NCBI RefSeq assembly: GCF_905220565.1
Contig: NC_059423.1
Coordinates: 527,001 to 591,000 of the forward strand
Source: Melitaea cinxia
Taxonomy: Eukaryota; Arthropoda; Insecta; Lepidoptera; Nymphalidae
Length of the DNA: 64,000 nucleotides
Direction: 5' to 3'
A program made the position numbers and the translations under genes. The notes beneath the pieces are model-generated. The model made no database searches and had not been told where the DNA came from. It worked only from the letters and a program-made list of their open reading frames with translations. Positions 52,846 to 63,592 of this stretch are shown here, in pieces. Each line of letters begins with the position of its first letter. Within the stretch, counting starts at the first letter, position 1.

Positions 52846-53169
52846 ATAATATATATCTATATATAGTTACGAAAAGCCGACACCAAACTATATTTTGAAC
52901 ACCGTTAAGAACCCCATACAAAATAACATAAATATACATAATACTCTTCCGGTCATTCGATCTAGGATAGCGCATAGAACAGGTTTTTTGAAGGGTTTTT
53001 TACCATAGACCAATAGAAAAACGGTTTTTTTGTATTTTGTTACCATTGGTTAGGGTACGAACTCAGGTAAGACTTTTTTATATATGTGCGTATATGTAAA
53101 CAATCTATCTTTATATGTATATCTATTTATTGAGTTGTTATACATTATTTTATATAAGGTGAAACCCGG

Positions 53170-53340
53170 CACCTTCAATATATTATCTTTGCCCTGAGGT
53201 GGACTAGATTACTTTTTAGCGATAAGGTCGCCTCTTGTTCATTTTTCTACTAATTATTGTTAATTTTACTTTTATTTATTTTCTTATTGTACAATGAGGT
53301 GTTATTAATATTATGAAGTATTTTATATAACATTTGTTTC
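53170..53340 (+). mobile_element. Family L-like retroelement tail
   Basis: TAGCGATAAGGTCGCCTCTT and TATTGTACAATGAGGTG, comparable to 18530-18705. Confidence 0.5.
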
Positions 53341-53547
53341 ATTTTGCTTATTTCAACATAGTTTTTTTTTTGTATTTTTATTTATATTAAAAGTTATTTT
53401 TACTTTATTTCTATTTTTTTTGTGACTAAGTGGTTACTGTGGCTACATGTTGTGCCAGAAGTCGTGGATTCGATCCCTACTTGTGACAAATTTGAATAGA
53501 CCATAATAAAATCTTCTCCTATTTATATGTGAATGGCATATATTATT

Positions 53548-53590
53548 TTTAACCGACTTAGGACGAAAAAGGAGGAGGCTCAATTTGACC

Positions 53591-53626
<36 letters not shown>

Positions 53627-53665
53627 ATGTGCGGATAACTTCGTCATTTATGAACCGATATTTTG
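53548..53665 (+). repeat. MITE D 5' fragment with AT microsatellite
   Basis: TTTTTAACCGACTTAGGACG, then (TA)n at 53592-53622, then GATAACTTCGTCATTTATGA. Confidence 0.65.
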
Positions 53666-53729
53666 ACTCAGTAAGCTTACTTTTATTGGTCTTTTCAATA
53701 TATTACAAATTTGAATATATTACAAAAAT

Positions 53730-53990
53730 GTAATTTTTAACCGACCTCAAAAAAAGAGTAGGTCATTACTTCGACTGTCAATTTTTTTGTATGTGGACCG
53801 AATTCAATTTTTTTATCGAAATCTGGGGCTTGACATGTGGTCCCATTTAAATTTAATTCAGATCTGATGAGTAATTTTTGAGCTATCTTTAATAATGCGT
53901 GTTTACTTGACTATGTTTTCGTCTGCCTTCATTGTATTACGGTCGATGTAATTGAAGTCGGTTTGTTTACGTTTGTAAGCAAACACAATA
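53730..53990 (+). repeat. MITE D copy
   Basis: TTTTTAACCGACCTCAAAAA start; GTAATTGAAGTCGG and GTAAGCAAACACAATAA end. Confidence 0.72.
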
Positions 53991-54138
53991 ATGTGGGTTT
54001 ACATTTTTTTAAATGTAATTTAAAATAGAATATATATAAATGTAATCTCTTTTTTCAAGGCTATTAACAATTTTAATAGGTAGGTATTATATTTTAATCT
54101 TAGGCAAAAGATTGCAAAAAACTCTAATTATTAGGTAT

Positions 54139-54324
54139 CCCTACTAATATTATATACCTATGTTAATGTACCTAAGTTTGTTTGTTAAGCTTTCACGCGA
54201 AAACTACTAAACCGATCATCATGAAACTTTGTACACATATTCTTGAAAGTATTAAAAGTAACATAGGATACCTATTTTTTATTTAAACTAATTAAATGCG
54301 AGTGACTCCGCGGGTAAAAGCTAG
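54139..54324 (+). mobile_element. Short Helitron of the ACTAATATTATA type
   Basis: CCCTACTAATATTATATACC, TTTCACGCGAAAACTACTAA, CCGCGGGTAAAAGCTAG before T. Confidence 0.75.
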
Positions 54325-54408
54325 TATTTTTATATAATTATAAATATTTCCCAATTCTCCCTGTACGCAAATGAATACGAATTGGAAATAAATTATAGGA
54401 GAATATAT

Positions 54409-54746
54409 CATTACATCATTACAGCCTATACAGTCCACTGCTGGACATAGGCCTCCACAAGTTTACGTCAAAAATAACGTGAACTCATGTGTTTTGCCCA
54501 TAGTCACCACGCTGGGCAGGCGGGTTGGTGACCGCAGTACTGGCTTTGTCGCACCGAAGACGTTGCTGCCCGTCTTCGGCCTGTGTATTTCAAAGCCAGC
54601 AGTTGGATGGTTATCCCGCCATCGGTCGGCTTCTTAAGTTCCAAGATGGTTGTGGAACCTTGTTATCCCTTAGTCGCCTCTTACGACACCCACGGGAAGA
54701 GAGGGGGTGGCTAAATTCTTTAGTGCCGTAGCCACACAGCACATAA
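54409..54746 (-). mobile_element. Family A retroposon, full length
   Basis: Full antisense copy from CATTACAGCCTATACAGTCC to GTGCCGTAGCCACACAG. No clean target duplication seen, possibly because of mutation near the tail. Confidence 0.85.
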
Positions 54747-54969
54747 GCTGAATAGATCCAGCCATTCCCAATTTACCGATTAATTCTAATACTTATTCAC
54801 AGATAAAATATTTTGTTACACAGATATACCTATTTAATTCTCAAGGTGATTTTTCTTTTATTTTATCTATAATAGATCTTATCTATATATATTCCGCTGT
54901 ATTAAAATGTAGCGGAAGTTAAGATACATTCTGTAATCTCCTGTAGATATCCAAATTTAATATTAATGT

Positions 54970-55280
54970 GTTCGCTTCAGCCTGTAATATTCCACTGTTG
55001 GGCATAGGCAAAGATGCCTATTTAGGAGAAGGATCTGAACTTAATCCACTGCGCTGCTCCAATACGGGCTGGCGGATATATCCCCGAGTAACGTAGTAAC
55101 GATTGCTATTAGGTGTAAATGGTAACAACCGGGAACGACAGCTTAACGTGCTCTCTGAGGTATGGCGGGGAAACCCATAAAGACTACGAACTCGATAGGA
55201 AATAAATATTTACGAACGTCGATATCTTCGTCGTCCGCTGCCGACTCAGCACACGCACCATTATACCAGAGCGGTCGCGT
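54970..55280 (-). mobile_element. tRNA-derived SINE (family B), decayed
   Basis: CAGCCTGTAATATTCCACTG tail; AACAACCGGGAACGACAGC; ATTATACCAGAGCGGTCGC reversed A box. The B box is lost. Confidence 0.72.
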
Positions 55281-55371
55281 TAATTAATTGGTTAAAATAA
55301 ATAATATAATAAAGTAAAAAATGTCGACTTGAGGGTGTGAGAGCTGTTGATACTATACTATACCCGTAACT

Positions 55372-55935
55372 GAGTTAGGGCATAGCAGGAAAATTCTTTC
55401 TTTTTTTATGATAGTACTAATGATAATAATAAATTCTTTATTTTATTATAAGTATTAGAATGTCGACATTTGTATGTAAGTTTATTATACATCTACACCA
55501 CCTACCCAATTTAGATAATAAGTTTCCTTTCTATGTATGGGTTGTCTGGAAGAAATGGCTAATTAGTCATAAGTCCGCCCATTGTACTTCACTGTCTGTA
55601 ACTATCTTTATGCTTTGTTTGTAATATATTTGTGATGTACAATAAAGTATAAAATAAAAATAAATAAAATAAAATAAATTTCCTTAACAAAATATGGAGC
55701 AGCCTGACTGGGGAAGTACCTTGACCTTACAAATGATAACAGCTAAATAAGACTGCTCTAAAGGTGTGTTGTGTTTCTGATGCTGAGTAAGGTGACCAGA
55801 GCTCCTGAGGGATTTGGGGGTAGGGTCAGCAATGCACCTGAAATGCTTCTGGTGGTGCAGGCATTTATAAGCTACGGTAATACAGTAACCGTAGCCTTGT
55901 TTGCTGACCTAGTTGTATAAATTAAAAAAAAACAA
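55372..55935 (+). mobile_element. Family C copy interrupted by a family L retroelement tail
   Basis: C begins GAGTTAGGGCATAGCAGG (55375), is broken near 55397, and resumes at AAAATATGGAGCAGCCTGAC (55688) to a poly(A) end. The insert includes the L tail at 55535-55685. Confidence 0.75.
55535..55685 (+). mobile_element. Family L retroelement tail
   Basis: GGGTTGTCTGGAAGAAATGG, GTCCGCCCATTGTACTTCAC, GTACAATAAAGTATAAAATA and ATAA-rich tail. It serves as the uninterrupted reference for the copy split by the LINE at 31979-33966. Confidence 0.8.
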
Positions 55936-56166
55936 ATGTCTATTATTTGGGTAAGGTACATTAAATATCTTGACCATAATTTTGGAACAGCTCCCTGGGA
56001 AAATATCTCAGTCTCACAATCATAGACAGATAATATTGCGCTAAAAGATTGTTTACACTACAGGTGGTAAGTAGGTACGTAAGTGTCGGCTGATGGTAGG
56101 CGAATACCGTAGCCAATGGACGCCGGCGACACCAGAAGCATGATAAATTATTTGATAATTTTACTT

Positions 56167-56499
56167 CATCATCTTCCTGCCCTTATCCCACTTATGTAGG
56201 GTCGGCACAACATGTTTTCCTCTTCCATTCCTCTCTATTAATCATCACTTCAGTGCTTACTCCTTTCTTTCTCATATCCTCGCTCACACAATCCATCCAT
56301 CGCTTTTTCGGTCTGCCGATCGCTCTTCGTCCTTCGACATTCATCCCTAACATTCTTTTACCGACATAGCGTTCATCCCTCCTCATTACATGCCCATACC
56401 ACGCTAACCTATTGCTCCTCATTTTCTCTGTCACGGGTGCTACTTTCAAACTTCCCCTTATATACTCATTTCTAATCCGATCTTTCCTCGTTACTCGTT
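56167..56499 (-). pseudogene. Second RTE-like LINE C-terminus (family J), open frame
   Basis: Minus strand is open across almost the whole insert: KDRIRNEYIRGSLKVAPVTE, RLAWYGHVMRRDERYVGKRM, GRRAIGRPKKRWMDCVSED, then REEWKRKTCCADPT and stop. KDRIRNE-x-IR also occurs in the 26-27.5 kb RTE, supporting the same clade. Tail GATGATG. Perfect 20-bp target duplication ATTATTTGATAATTTTACTT at 56147-56166 and 56500-56519. 5'-truncated; RT core absent. Confidence 0.9.
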
Positions 56500-57097
56500 A
56501 TTATTTGATAATTTTACTTGTTTGTAATATATAAACTCAAAAAATACCGAACCGAATTTAAAAATCTTTAACCAGAATGCTACGTTATCACTGAATATTT
56601 TATTGGAATTAAATAAGCTAAGATCGTGTAATTAAGTGAAACCGCAGCGGAGAGCTATACGTTTGATTTTGACGTCGCTTGGCACGACGCTCCGGTCGTT
56701 GACCCGTGGCACAGATATGTTACAGGATAGAATTTTATTCTGCGTCTTTCCGTGAATGTCTAAAACTTTCATTTCAGATAAGCGAGCAGATTTTAAATTT
56801 GTTTGGGTTGCCAATTTTAGTTTTTATCCTCTAAGGGTTACTATTGTGTATTTCTTGATAAAATTAAAATCAGACAATTGCAAAATTGTTTGTGTGATTT
56901 TATTATACATGCGAATATCATAATCTATTCTAGAAAGGCGACGTTTAGTTAGCGCAGTCGGAATTTGTAGTTACAATTTTGAAAACAAAAAATCGATATT
57001 CTTGTGAATATACATAAGGCTTATTGTTATAAATATATTGTAACGTAAATGTATAAATATTATTTAGTGTCTTAGGTTGAAAGTAGGTTGTTAAGTG

Positions 57098-57603
57098 TTA
57101 ATAAATTTAAAGTTTTTATTAATAAAAATATAATGGATTAAGCGTACCTATCATTCGGTGCAGGATTACATAGTTGATAAAGATGTTTGGATTTACTGGT
57201 GCTGTATTTCATGCAAAATATTACTAATTTTAAACTAAAACCTAGTTTGTATCATCATAACAGCCTATATAGTCCACTGCTGGACATAGGCCTCCACAAG
57301 TTTACGCCAAAAATAACGTGAACTCATGTGTGTTGCCCATAGTCACCACGCTGGGCAGGCGGGTTGGTGACCGCAGGGCTGGCTTTGTCGCACCGAATAC
57401 GCTGCAGTTTATATATTATATCATTTTTCAAATGAGTAACTGCGGAGTTTCTTGCCGATTCTTCTCCGCAGAATCTAAATTCCGAATCGATGGTAGCTTT
57501 ACTTTTACAAAAATAATAATTTATTTTTAAAGTTTTTATTTGTAAAATGACAATTCGAAAGTGCTCATGGGGCCTATTTGAGTAAAATTGTTTTTGATTT
57601 CTA
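57098..57603 (+). mobile_element. LINE 3' UTR family H, interrupted by family A
   Basis: TCGGTGCAGGATTACATAGT, GCTGTATTTCATGCAAAAT, then a family A insertion (57252-57404), then CAGTTTATATATTATATCAT, GCGGAGTTTCTTGCCGATTC and a TTTTTGATTT end. Confidence 0.82.
57252..57404 (-). mobile_element. Family A retroposon, truncated, nested in H
   Basis: Antisense tail-side 153 bp. Imperfect 9-bp duplication TAGTTTGTA (57243-57251) and CAGTTTATA (57405-57413). Confidence 0.85.
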
Positions 57604-57664
57604 TTTTGAAGTTTTGACTCAAATCATTCAACCTCTGTAATAATAGTTTACGTGTAGTAATCGC

Positions 57665-57860
57665 AATTAAGGTAGACCATAGCAGAATCTACCTTGCTCA
57701 AAATATGGAGCAGTCCAACTGGGGAAGTACCTCGACCTTACAAAGATCACAGCTAAATGATGTTGTTTTCAAGTAGTAAAGGGGTTAAGTTCTGTAACAT
57801 GCTTGCAATGTTCCTGATGTCCGCTAACCATCAAGCGTACCGTCTTGTTTTCCACCTTTG
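57665..57860 (+). mobile_element. Family C retroelement 3' segment, decayed
   Basis: AAATATGGAGCAGTCCAACT, AAGATCACAGCTAAATGA, CATCAAGCGTACCGTCTTG. Confidence 0.65.
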
Positions 57861-58399
57861 GAGCTATGCATATATTACGTCACACATTAGTGGAGGACAG
57901 TCGACGAGTGTGACACGGTGTGACAAGGGATGGGGAGGGGGCCAAAATTTTGTGACATCACATTTCAACATACCCATAATATTATAATTATGAGTTTTAA
58001 GACGTGATAATAAAGTTAAATAAAAACATTGTCGAGACTGATGAAGCATTGTAAAATATGTGACGTCCGGCTAGGCATGGGTCTCATAAATGTCATAAAC
58101 TGTGGAGGGGTAAATAAATCGTGAAATTGTATATTAAATATATATTTTATGGATGACCGCTTTATAGCAAAAAAAGAAGTCATAGGTCTGACGATATGCA
58201 CTAAAAATCTAATATATTAATAGCACGCCTTCATAATGAATACGATGTCTTATCTGCTGTAACATTTGGTGCGCCGACAAGTCTACTTTCAAGATTGTTG
58301 TAATTTTTATGATATTTGGTAGATAAGAACGTATGTCTTTTAAAAAGTATAATCACGTACCGATAGTTACTAAGCGTTGATATCTTCACGTCCTCGAGA

Positions 58400-58556
58400 A
58401 TCGACTAAACTTTATAATACAACTCAAGAATCTTTACTACTAAAATGTTTAAAAATCAAATCTCAGGAACTACTGCTTCTGTTGGATAGTCCTTTACCTA
58501 GGTAGGCTATGTAATATATTAGTAAGAATTTTAAGAAATCTTTGGGCACAGCTAGT
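58400..58556 (+). mobile_element. Short Helitron, decayed
   Basis: AAATCTCAGGAACTACTGCT, TTGGATAGTCC, terminal GGGCACAGCTAG before T. Confidence 0.6.
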
Positions 58557-58566
58557 GCTACACATA

Positions 58567-58733
58567 ATCAGTTCAGCCTATCGCAGTCCACTGCTGGACA
58601 TAGGCCTAATAGGCCTATAGGACCAGTTTGCGCCGAAAATGGCGTGAAGTGTGAACTCATGTGTTTTGCCCATAGTAGCCACGATGGGCAGGCGGGTTGG
58701 TGACCGCAGGGCTGGCTTTGTCACACCAAAGAC
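58567..58733 (-). mobile_element. Family A retroposon, 5'-truncated
   Basis: CAGTCCACTGCTGGACATAG.. to GCTTTGTCACACCAAAGAC. Near-perfect 10-bp duplication (GCTACACATA at 58557, GCTACACACA at 58734). A short AATAGGCCTATAGG duplication interrupts the tail. Confidence 0.82.
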
Positions 58734-58788
58734 GCTACACACACCAGCCCAACAATTTGCTGGATTAGTGATATAGTTATTAGTGGAA

Positions 58789-59133
58789 CTGTGTACTGTG
58801 TGGCTACGGTACTAAAGAATATAGCCATCCCCTCTCTTCCCGTGAGTGTCGTAAGAGGCGACTAAGGGATAACACAGTTCCGCTACCACCTTGGAACTTA
58901 AAAAGCCGACCGATGGCGCGATAACCATCCAGCTGCTAACTTTGAAATACACAGGCCGAAGACGGGCAGCAGCGTCTTCGGTGCGACAAAGCCAGCCCTG
59001 CGGTCACCAACCCGCCTGCCCAGCGTGGTGACTATGGGCAGAACATACGAGTTCACGCTATTTTTGGCGTAAACTTGTGGAGCCTATGTCCAGCAGTGGA
59101 CTGTATAAGCTGTAATGATGATGATGATGATGA
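58789..59133 (+). mobile_element. Family A retroposon, full length
   Basis: 345 bp with perfect 11-bp duplication TATTAGTGGAA at 58778-58788 and 59134-59144. The longest 5' end of the family (CTGTGTACTGTGTGGCTACG). Confidence 0.93.
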
Positions 59134-59314
59134 TATTAGTGGAAACTTTTTGGGATACCAGTCAGAGTATTGTTTATGATTTAACTATTGATTTTGTTTC
59201 ATTTTCTTCTTCCTCGTTCCCTCAATAATGAGGATCGCGACTGCGAATGATATGTCTCCATTGTAGGCGATCGTAAGCAGCGTGTGTTGCACGGGTTTTG
59301 TTTCATATTTAAAT

Positions 59315-59430
59315 TTATATTTGTTCGGATACGTACCACGCTTATTGATTTGTTGAGGTCCCGATATTTCGGCAATGTTTCAATCGCCGTGATCATGACC
59401 TCAACAAAACCAAATATAAATTTAAATATG
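59315..59430 (-). repeat. Possible Penelope-like terminal segment
   Basis: GGTCCCGATATTTCGGCAAT has a palindromic CCGATATTTCGG core and lies between GACCTCAACA and its near-inverse TTGTTGAGGTC. Such CCGAAATATCGGG cores are known from Penelope-like ends; single copy here. Confidence 0.4.
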
Positions 59431-59576
59431 AAAAGTAATCGCGTTGTTTGACAATTAAAATAAAATTAATAAAATAATATAATTTGTGTTATGAAACAGC
59501 TTATATACGAAGAAAAGCTATACAGTCTTTTAGAGAAGCAGTGATAGAGAAAGAGGATAAAACCTATTGCCTTTGT

Positions 59577-59735
59577 AATCGACTTCAAAAATGGAGGTTC
59601 TCCTCAGAAGATGGACGTTATGACTTTTTACTGGGTGTATCGATTGTGATGGTCGTGATGGTCAATCGAAAGCTGGTGCTTGTCATAAGGTTCCACTCAA
59701 ACTTAATCGAGATCTGATGAGTAGATGTATAGTTA
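59577..59735 (+). repeat. MITE D fragment
   Basis: AATCGACTTCAAAAATGGAG, ACTTTTTACTGGGTGTATCG, GAGATCTGATGAGTAG. Confidence 0.65.
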
Positions 59736-59787
59736 TTATTAGCATATTACGTCCAAAAAAGATGCAGTCGGATTTAAAACCTTCACA

Positions 59788-59981
59788 CTAATACTGTTTT
59801 CAAGCAGTATTGTGTTCCAGTTGGTGAGTAAGGTGACCACAGCTCCTGGGGGGGATTGGGTATAGGGTTGGCAACGCACTTGCGATGCTTTTGGTGTTGC
59901 AGGCGTCTATAAGCTACGGTAATCTCTTACCATCAGGTGAGCCGTACGCTTGTTTGCCGAACTAGTGATATAAAAAAAAAA
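59788..59981 (+). mobile_element. Family C retroelement 3' segment, 5'-truncated, poly(A)
   Basis: TACTGTTTTCAAGCAGTATT to ACTAGTGATATAAAAAAAA. Confidence 0.82.
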
Positions 59982-60196
59982 CATTTTTTGAAGTCGATTA
60001 AAATTATAGTACGGGTAAGTGTTATGTAATATTGATGACAGCACAAAGTTCCGTTATCAAATAGATATTGAGAGCAAATACGAGGGAGTCGATTTTTTCT
60101 ACGTCTGGACTTTTAAAAAACCGTCTGAAAAGCTGTAACGTAAGCGGAAACGAGTGACAAATCGAGACAATGTTTGTCAAATACTTATATATCCAC

Positions 60197-60390
60197 ACTA
60201 GCTGACCCAGCAAACGTTGTTTTGCCATATATGTTATTAATCCCCTTATAAGTTAAGGGTATGAAAAATAGATATTAGCCAATTCTCAGACGTACCCAAT
60301 ATGCACACAAAATTTAATAAAAATCGGTCCAGCCGTTTTGGAGAAGTTTGGCAACAAAGACCACTTACACGAGAATTTTATATATCAGAT
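60197..60390 (-). mobile_element. Short Helitron (family F), complete
   Basis: ACTAGCTGACCCAGCAAACG start; GAGAATTTTATATATCAGAT end. Confidence 0.78.
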
Positions 60391-60474
60391 ATTTCATTGC
60401 TCCTAATTTACAAAATCATGTTTACGCACAATTTGGAAGAAAATGGTAAGTAACCAATAGTATTAAAAAACAGT

Positions 60475-60622
60475 TTTTTTTTAACAGTAACTGCGGAGTT
60501 TCTTGCCGATTCTTCTCTGCAGAATCTACATTCCGTATCGGTGGTAGCTTCACTTTTGACAATAATTCAAGATTAATTTGTAAGATGACGATTTGAAGAT
60601 GCTTTCGAGGCCTATTTTTATG
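60475..60622 (+). mobile_element. LINE 3' UTR, family H, truncated both ends
   Basis: GCGGAGTTTCTTGCCGATTC, GAATCTACATTCCGTATCGG, GATGCTTTCGAGGCCTATTT. Confidence 0.72.
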
Positions 60623-61640
60623 AGCTTCCGTTGTGTTACACAATCTGTAACTTTGAGTCATAAATTTCGTTTATTCTTTGTAGGTCGTAATGTGAGGTTT
60701 TATAGCCCATAGGATACATGGTATACAGTAGCGAGTAATTCTCTATGGAAACGATCGCATAAACCTCATAAAAGCATGAACAAATTCCTATAGATCTCAT
60801 GACTTATTGTGAGAATTTGGCCTTCATTTGTCTACGTTTATATGAGGGAGATTTTTTTCCTTAACGTTCTAGTTAATGAAGTTATAATAGTAAAATATTT
60901 ATCAAAATCAGTTGAACCTATGAGAATAATTCCAAAAACTATATAACCAAATATTAATACGAGTAATATTCTAAATGACACTTCAATACAATACAAAACT
61001 GGTCGAGCATCCAATCGTGAAAGTCACATCAAAATCCGTTATATAAAATTTCTACAGAAGACCTTCACCTTAGCGGACCTGAGTAACAACTAGTTTGCTA
61101 ATACAGGTTCCTCAGACCTTGGACACATTTTCTCACCCTTGACTGTCAAGGGCTTGGAACCCTTTGATAATAAAACCAGTTCTCCGAAGGGTGATTCTTG
61201 TATTAATAATTTGTCTATTGGTCTATTTTCACCCTCTTATCTATTATGTTTTATCTAGTAGATAAATTAGGGGCTATTTGTATGTATCTATGTTCTTCTA
61301 TATAATGATAGTAAGGGGTCTTTTATTAAGTTGGTATGTAAAATAGTTTTTTAACTCTATTCTCAAACTCTTTTATATATGCCAGTTGTCGCAAATTGAT
61401 CGAAATTTGACCATAATTTGTTTAGTTTTTTTTTTTTTTTATAGATATTTATTTATTATTATTTAATTGGAAATAATTTTATGTTTTATTTGGTGAGGAT
61501 ACAAACTAATTACAATCTTCAAATTTACGATATTTATTATTTAGAAGTAAAGTTTTTTTTCCGTTTAAAAACATAATTTACAACTTGAGCTTTGCTATTG
61601 GGCAAAATATTATATTTGTTTTTGGAGGGAAGGTGGATAT
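60623..61640. other. Unassigned AT-rich sequence
   Basis: One small palindrome-like patch at 61120-61170 (CTTGACTGTCAAGGGCTTGG). No gene or repeat supported. Confidence 0.4.
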
Positions 61641-61644
61641 AATT

Positions 61645-61771
61645 TGTATTCCTGTGTTAGTAAGGTGGTCAGAGCTGCTGGGGGGAACAGGGGTACGGTC
61701 GGTAAAGCGCTTGCGATGCTTCTGGTGTTACAGGCGTCTATAAGCTACGATAATCGTTTACCATCAGGTGA
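61645..61771 (+). mobile_element. Family C retroelement 3' segment, truncated
   Basis: CTTGCGATGCTTCTGGTGTT, AAGCTACGATAATCGTTTAC, CATCAGGTGAGG. Confidence 0.75.
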
Positions 61772-62244
61772 GGTCATAATCCAATAAATTACACCTACTA
61801 CAAAACATCGGCTGCGTGAAACAGCGAGTGAGACCACGTAGAATATTGAGTCTCAAACAGAAGCCAAGACCAAAAAATTCGGTTAAATCAACGTGACGTA
61901 GTCACGATACACAGAACGGCATCCGGACAAAAAAAACATCCGGGTGCGGAGACTAGTTTCATATCATACGCGAAAAAAAAGAGTCAATTGCAAGTTTTTA
62001 TAGGCCAGTGGCTCCCAAAGTAGTCTCTACAGATTGACATCGATTTTGTTCTACTAGGGTCCCAAACTATGAGATCCATTATTTATTTATTTACCATCAA
62101 AAGTACTCTAGAAACGTCCTGAGAGAGATTTTTTTGGCCAACTATATTGGATTTATACACCCTGATACATTATAGTGAAGACAAATTTATATAGTAAAAA
62201 CTTGAGATTGTGGTATATGTAACAAATGTCTTTTTATAAACAAT

Positions 62245-62462
62245 TAGGTCGGTAAACAAGCGTACGTTCACCTGGTTGTAACATTAAAAGCGTCGCAAGC
62301 GCGTAGCTGATCAAATCCCTAAGCCCCCCCCCCCCCAGGGGCTTTAGTCACCTTACTCACCACAAGGACACAAGACTACTTGAGACCAGGGTCATTTAAT
62401 TGTGATCTTCTATAAGGTTGAGGTACTTTCCCAGGAATTCTCCTGATTTTGACCAAACACTT
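62245..62462 (-). mobile_element. Family C retroelement 3' segment, decayed
   Basis: GTCGGTAAACAAGCGTACG, a C homopolymer at 62326-62337, CACCTTACTCACCACAAGG, TGTGATCTTCTATAAGGTTG. Confidence 0.72.
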
Positions 62463-62576
62463 TTTATTCTACCCCCATATCTGTCAACTGAGAGGAACCA
62501 GTTAGGACAGGTTAATTTATTTTATCTATGTAGTTATCTGTCAAAAAAATCTTAAATATAATTTAAAAAAAAAAAA

Positions 62577-62795
62577 CGTGTGCCAGACCTTACGACTGAA
62601 GTAAAACTTCTGCACAATAGGCCTGCACTGTGTCTTAGATATACGAAACGTTACTGGCTTTGAGAGGAAGAGAGAAAGAAAATGTGTGCTTGTACCTCTC
62701 TCTGTCTCTTGCTCCTTTCGCCCCGATCAAACTTATCGCAACGTTTCGCCACGCGTTCACCAGCTAACTCCCCAAGTCTTATTTCAAAAGATGAA
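62577..62795. repeat. TIR MITE (family O variant)
   Basis: TTACGACTGAAGTAAAACTT start; CCCCAAGTCTTATTTCAAAA end (right TIR shortened). Contains GCACTGTGTCTTAGATATAC and AAACGTTACTGGCTTTGAG. Confidence 0.65.
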
Positions 62796-63261
62796 AATAA
62801 TTAAAATAGTAATTAAATACTTACGAGTCGAAAATCTAAAAACAAATAAATCTAATTTTATTTTACGAAAATTTTTGCTTAAGAATGCGTTTGTGTTATT
62901 AACCCAGAATATTTGAACTGCTGCCAGCGCGTGGTGACTGCCAAATCAGCTTACACAGAAAATCCCAAACCGCCGTGACATTAGGCTAGGTCATATAACG
63001 AATGCTAAATACCTAATGATGTTATTATGTAAAAATGACGTCATAGAATGACCTCGATTCTCTCTATTTGGTTTGTCTATCGTAACAATGCAAGCTGTTT
63101 TAGGACGGACGGTATTAAACTGTACCGCTGTCTCAATCAAATCGGTCCTTTAGCTAATTTAGCTAATTTGCTTCATATTTTTGGGCTTGAAGATTTAATT
63201 AATAAATTCTATGATGTAGGCTTATCGTCTTGAGTGAAGCCTAAACGGTTTTTATATAAAA

Positions 63262-63580
63262 CTAGCTGACTCGGCAAACGTTGTCTTGCCGCTAAACGCT
63301 ATTTAAAAATAGGGGTTGGTGGTAGAAGGGTGAAAATTTAGGGTTGTATGTATTTTTCAACGCCAAATTATAATTAAAAAAATAATAATAATTTATCTAA
63401 ATATTAAAAAAAAAATTAGGGGTGGACTACCCTTAACATTTAGGGGGATGAAAAATAGATGTTGTTTGATTCTCAGACCTACCCAATATGTACACAAAAT
63501 TTCATGAGAATCGGTAAAGCCGTTTCGGAAGAGTTTAACTACAAAGACCGCGACACGAGAATTTTATATACCTATTAGAT
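63262..63580 (-). mobile_element. Short Helitron (family F), long variant
   Basis: ACTAGCTGACTCGGCAAACG start, GGGGGATGAAAAATAGATG, GAGAATTTTATATACCTATT near the end. Has ~100 bp extra near its CTAG side. Confidence 0.78.
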
Positions 63581-63592
63581 AATGTTTTGTTT

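Noticed and set aside
59484..59717. 77-codon open frame
   Set aside because: Mostly MITE D sequence, no domain.
62326..62337. C homopolymer as a regulatory site
   Set aside because: It replaces the CCCCAGGAGCT block of a family C copy; a slippage variant.
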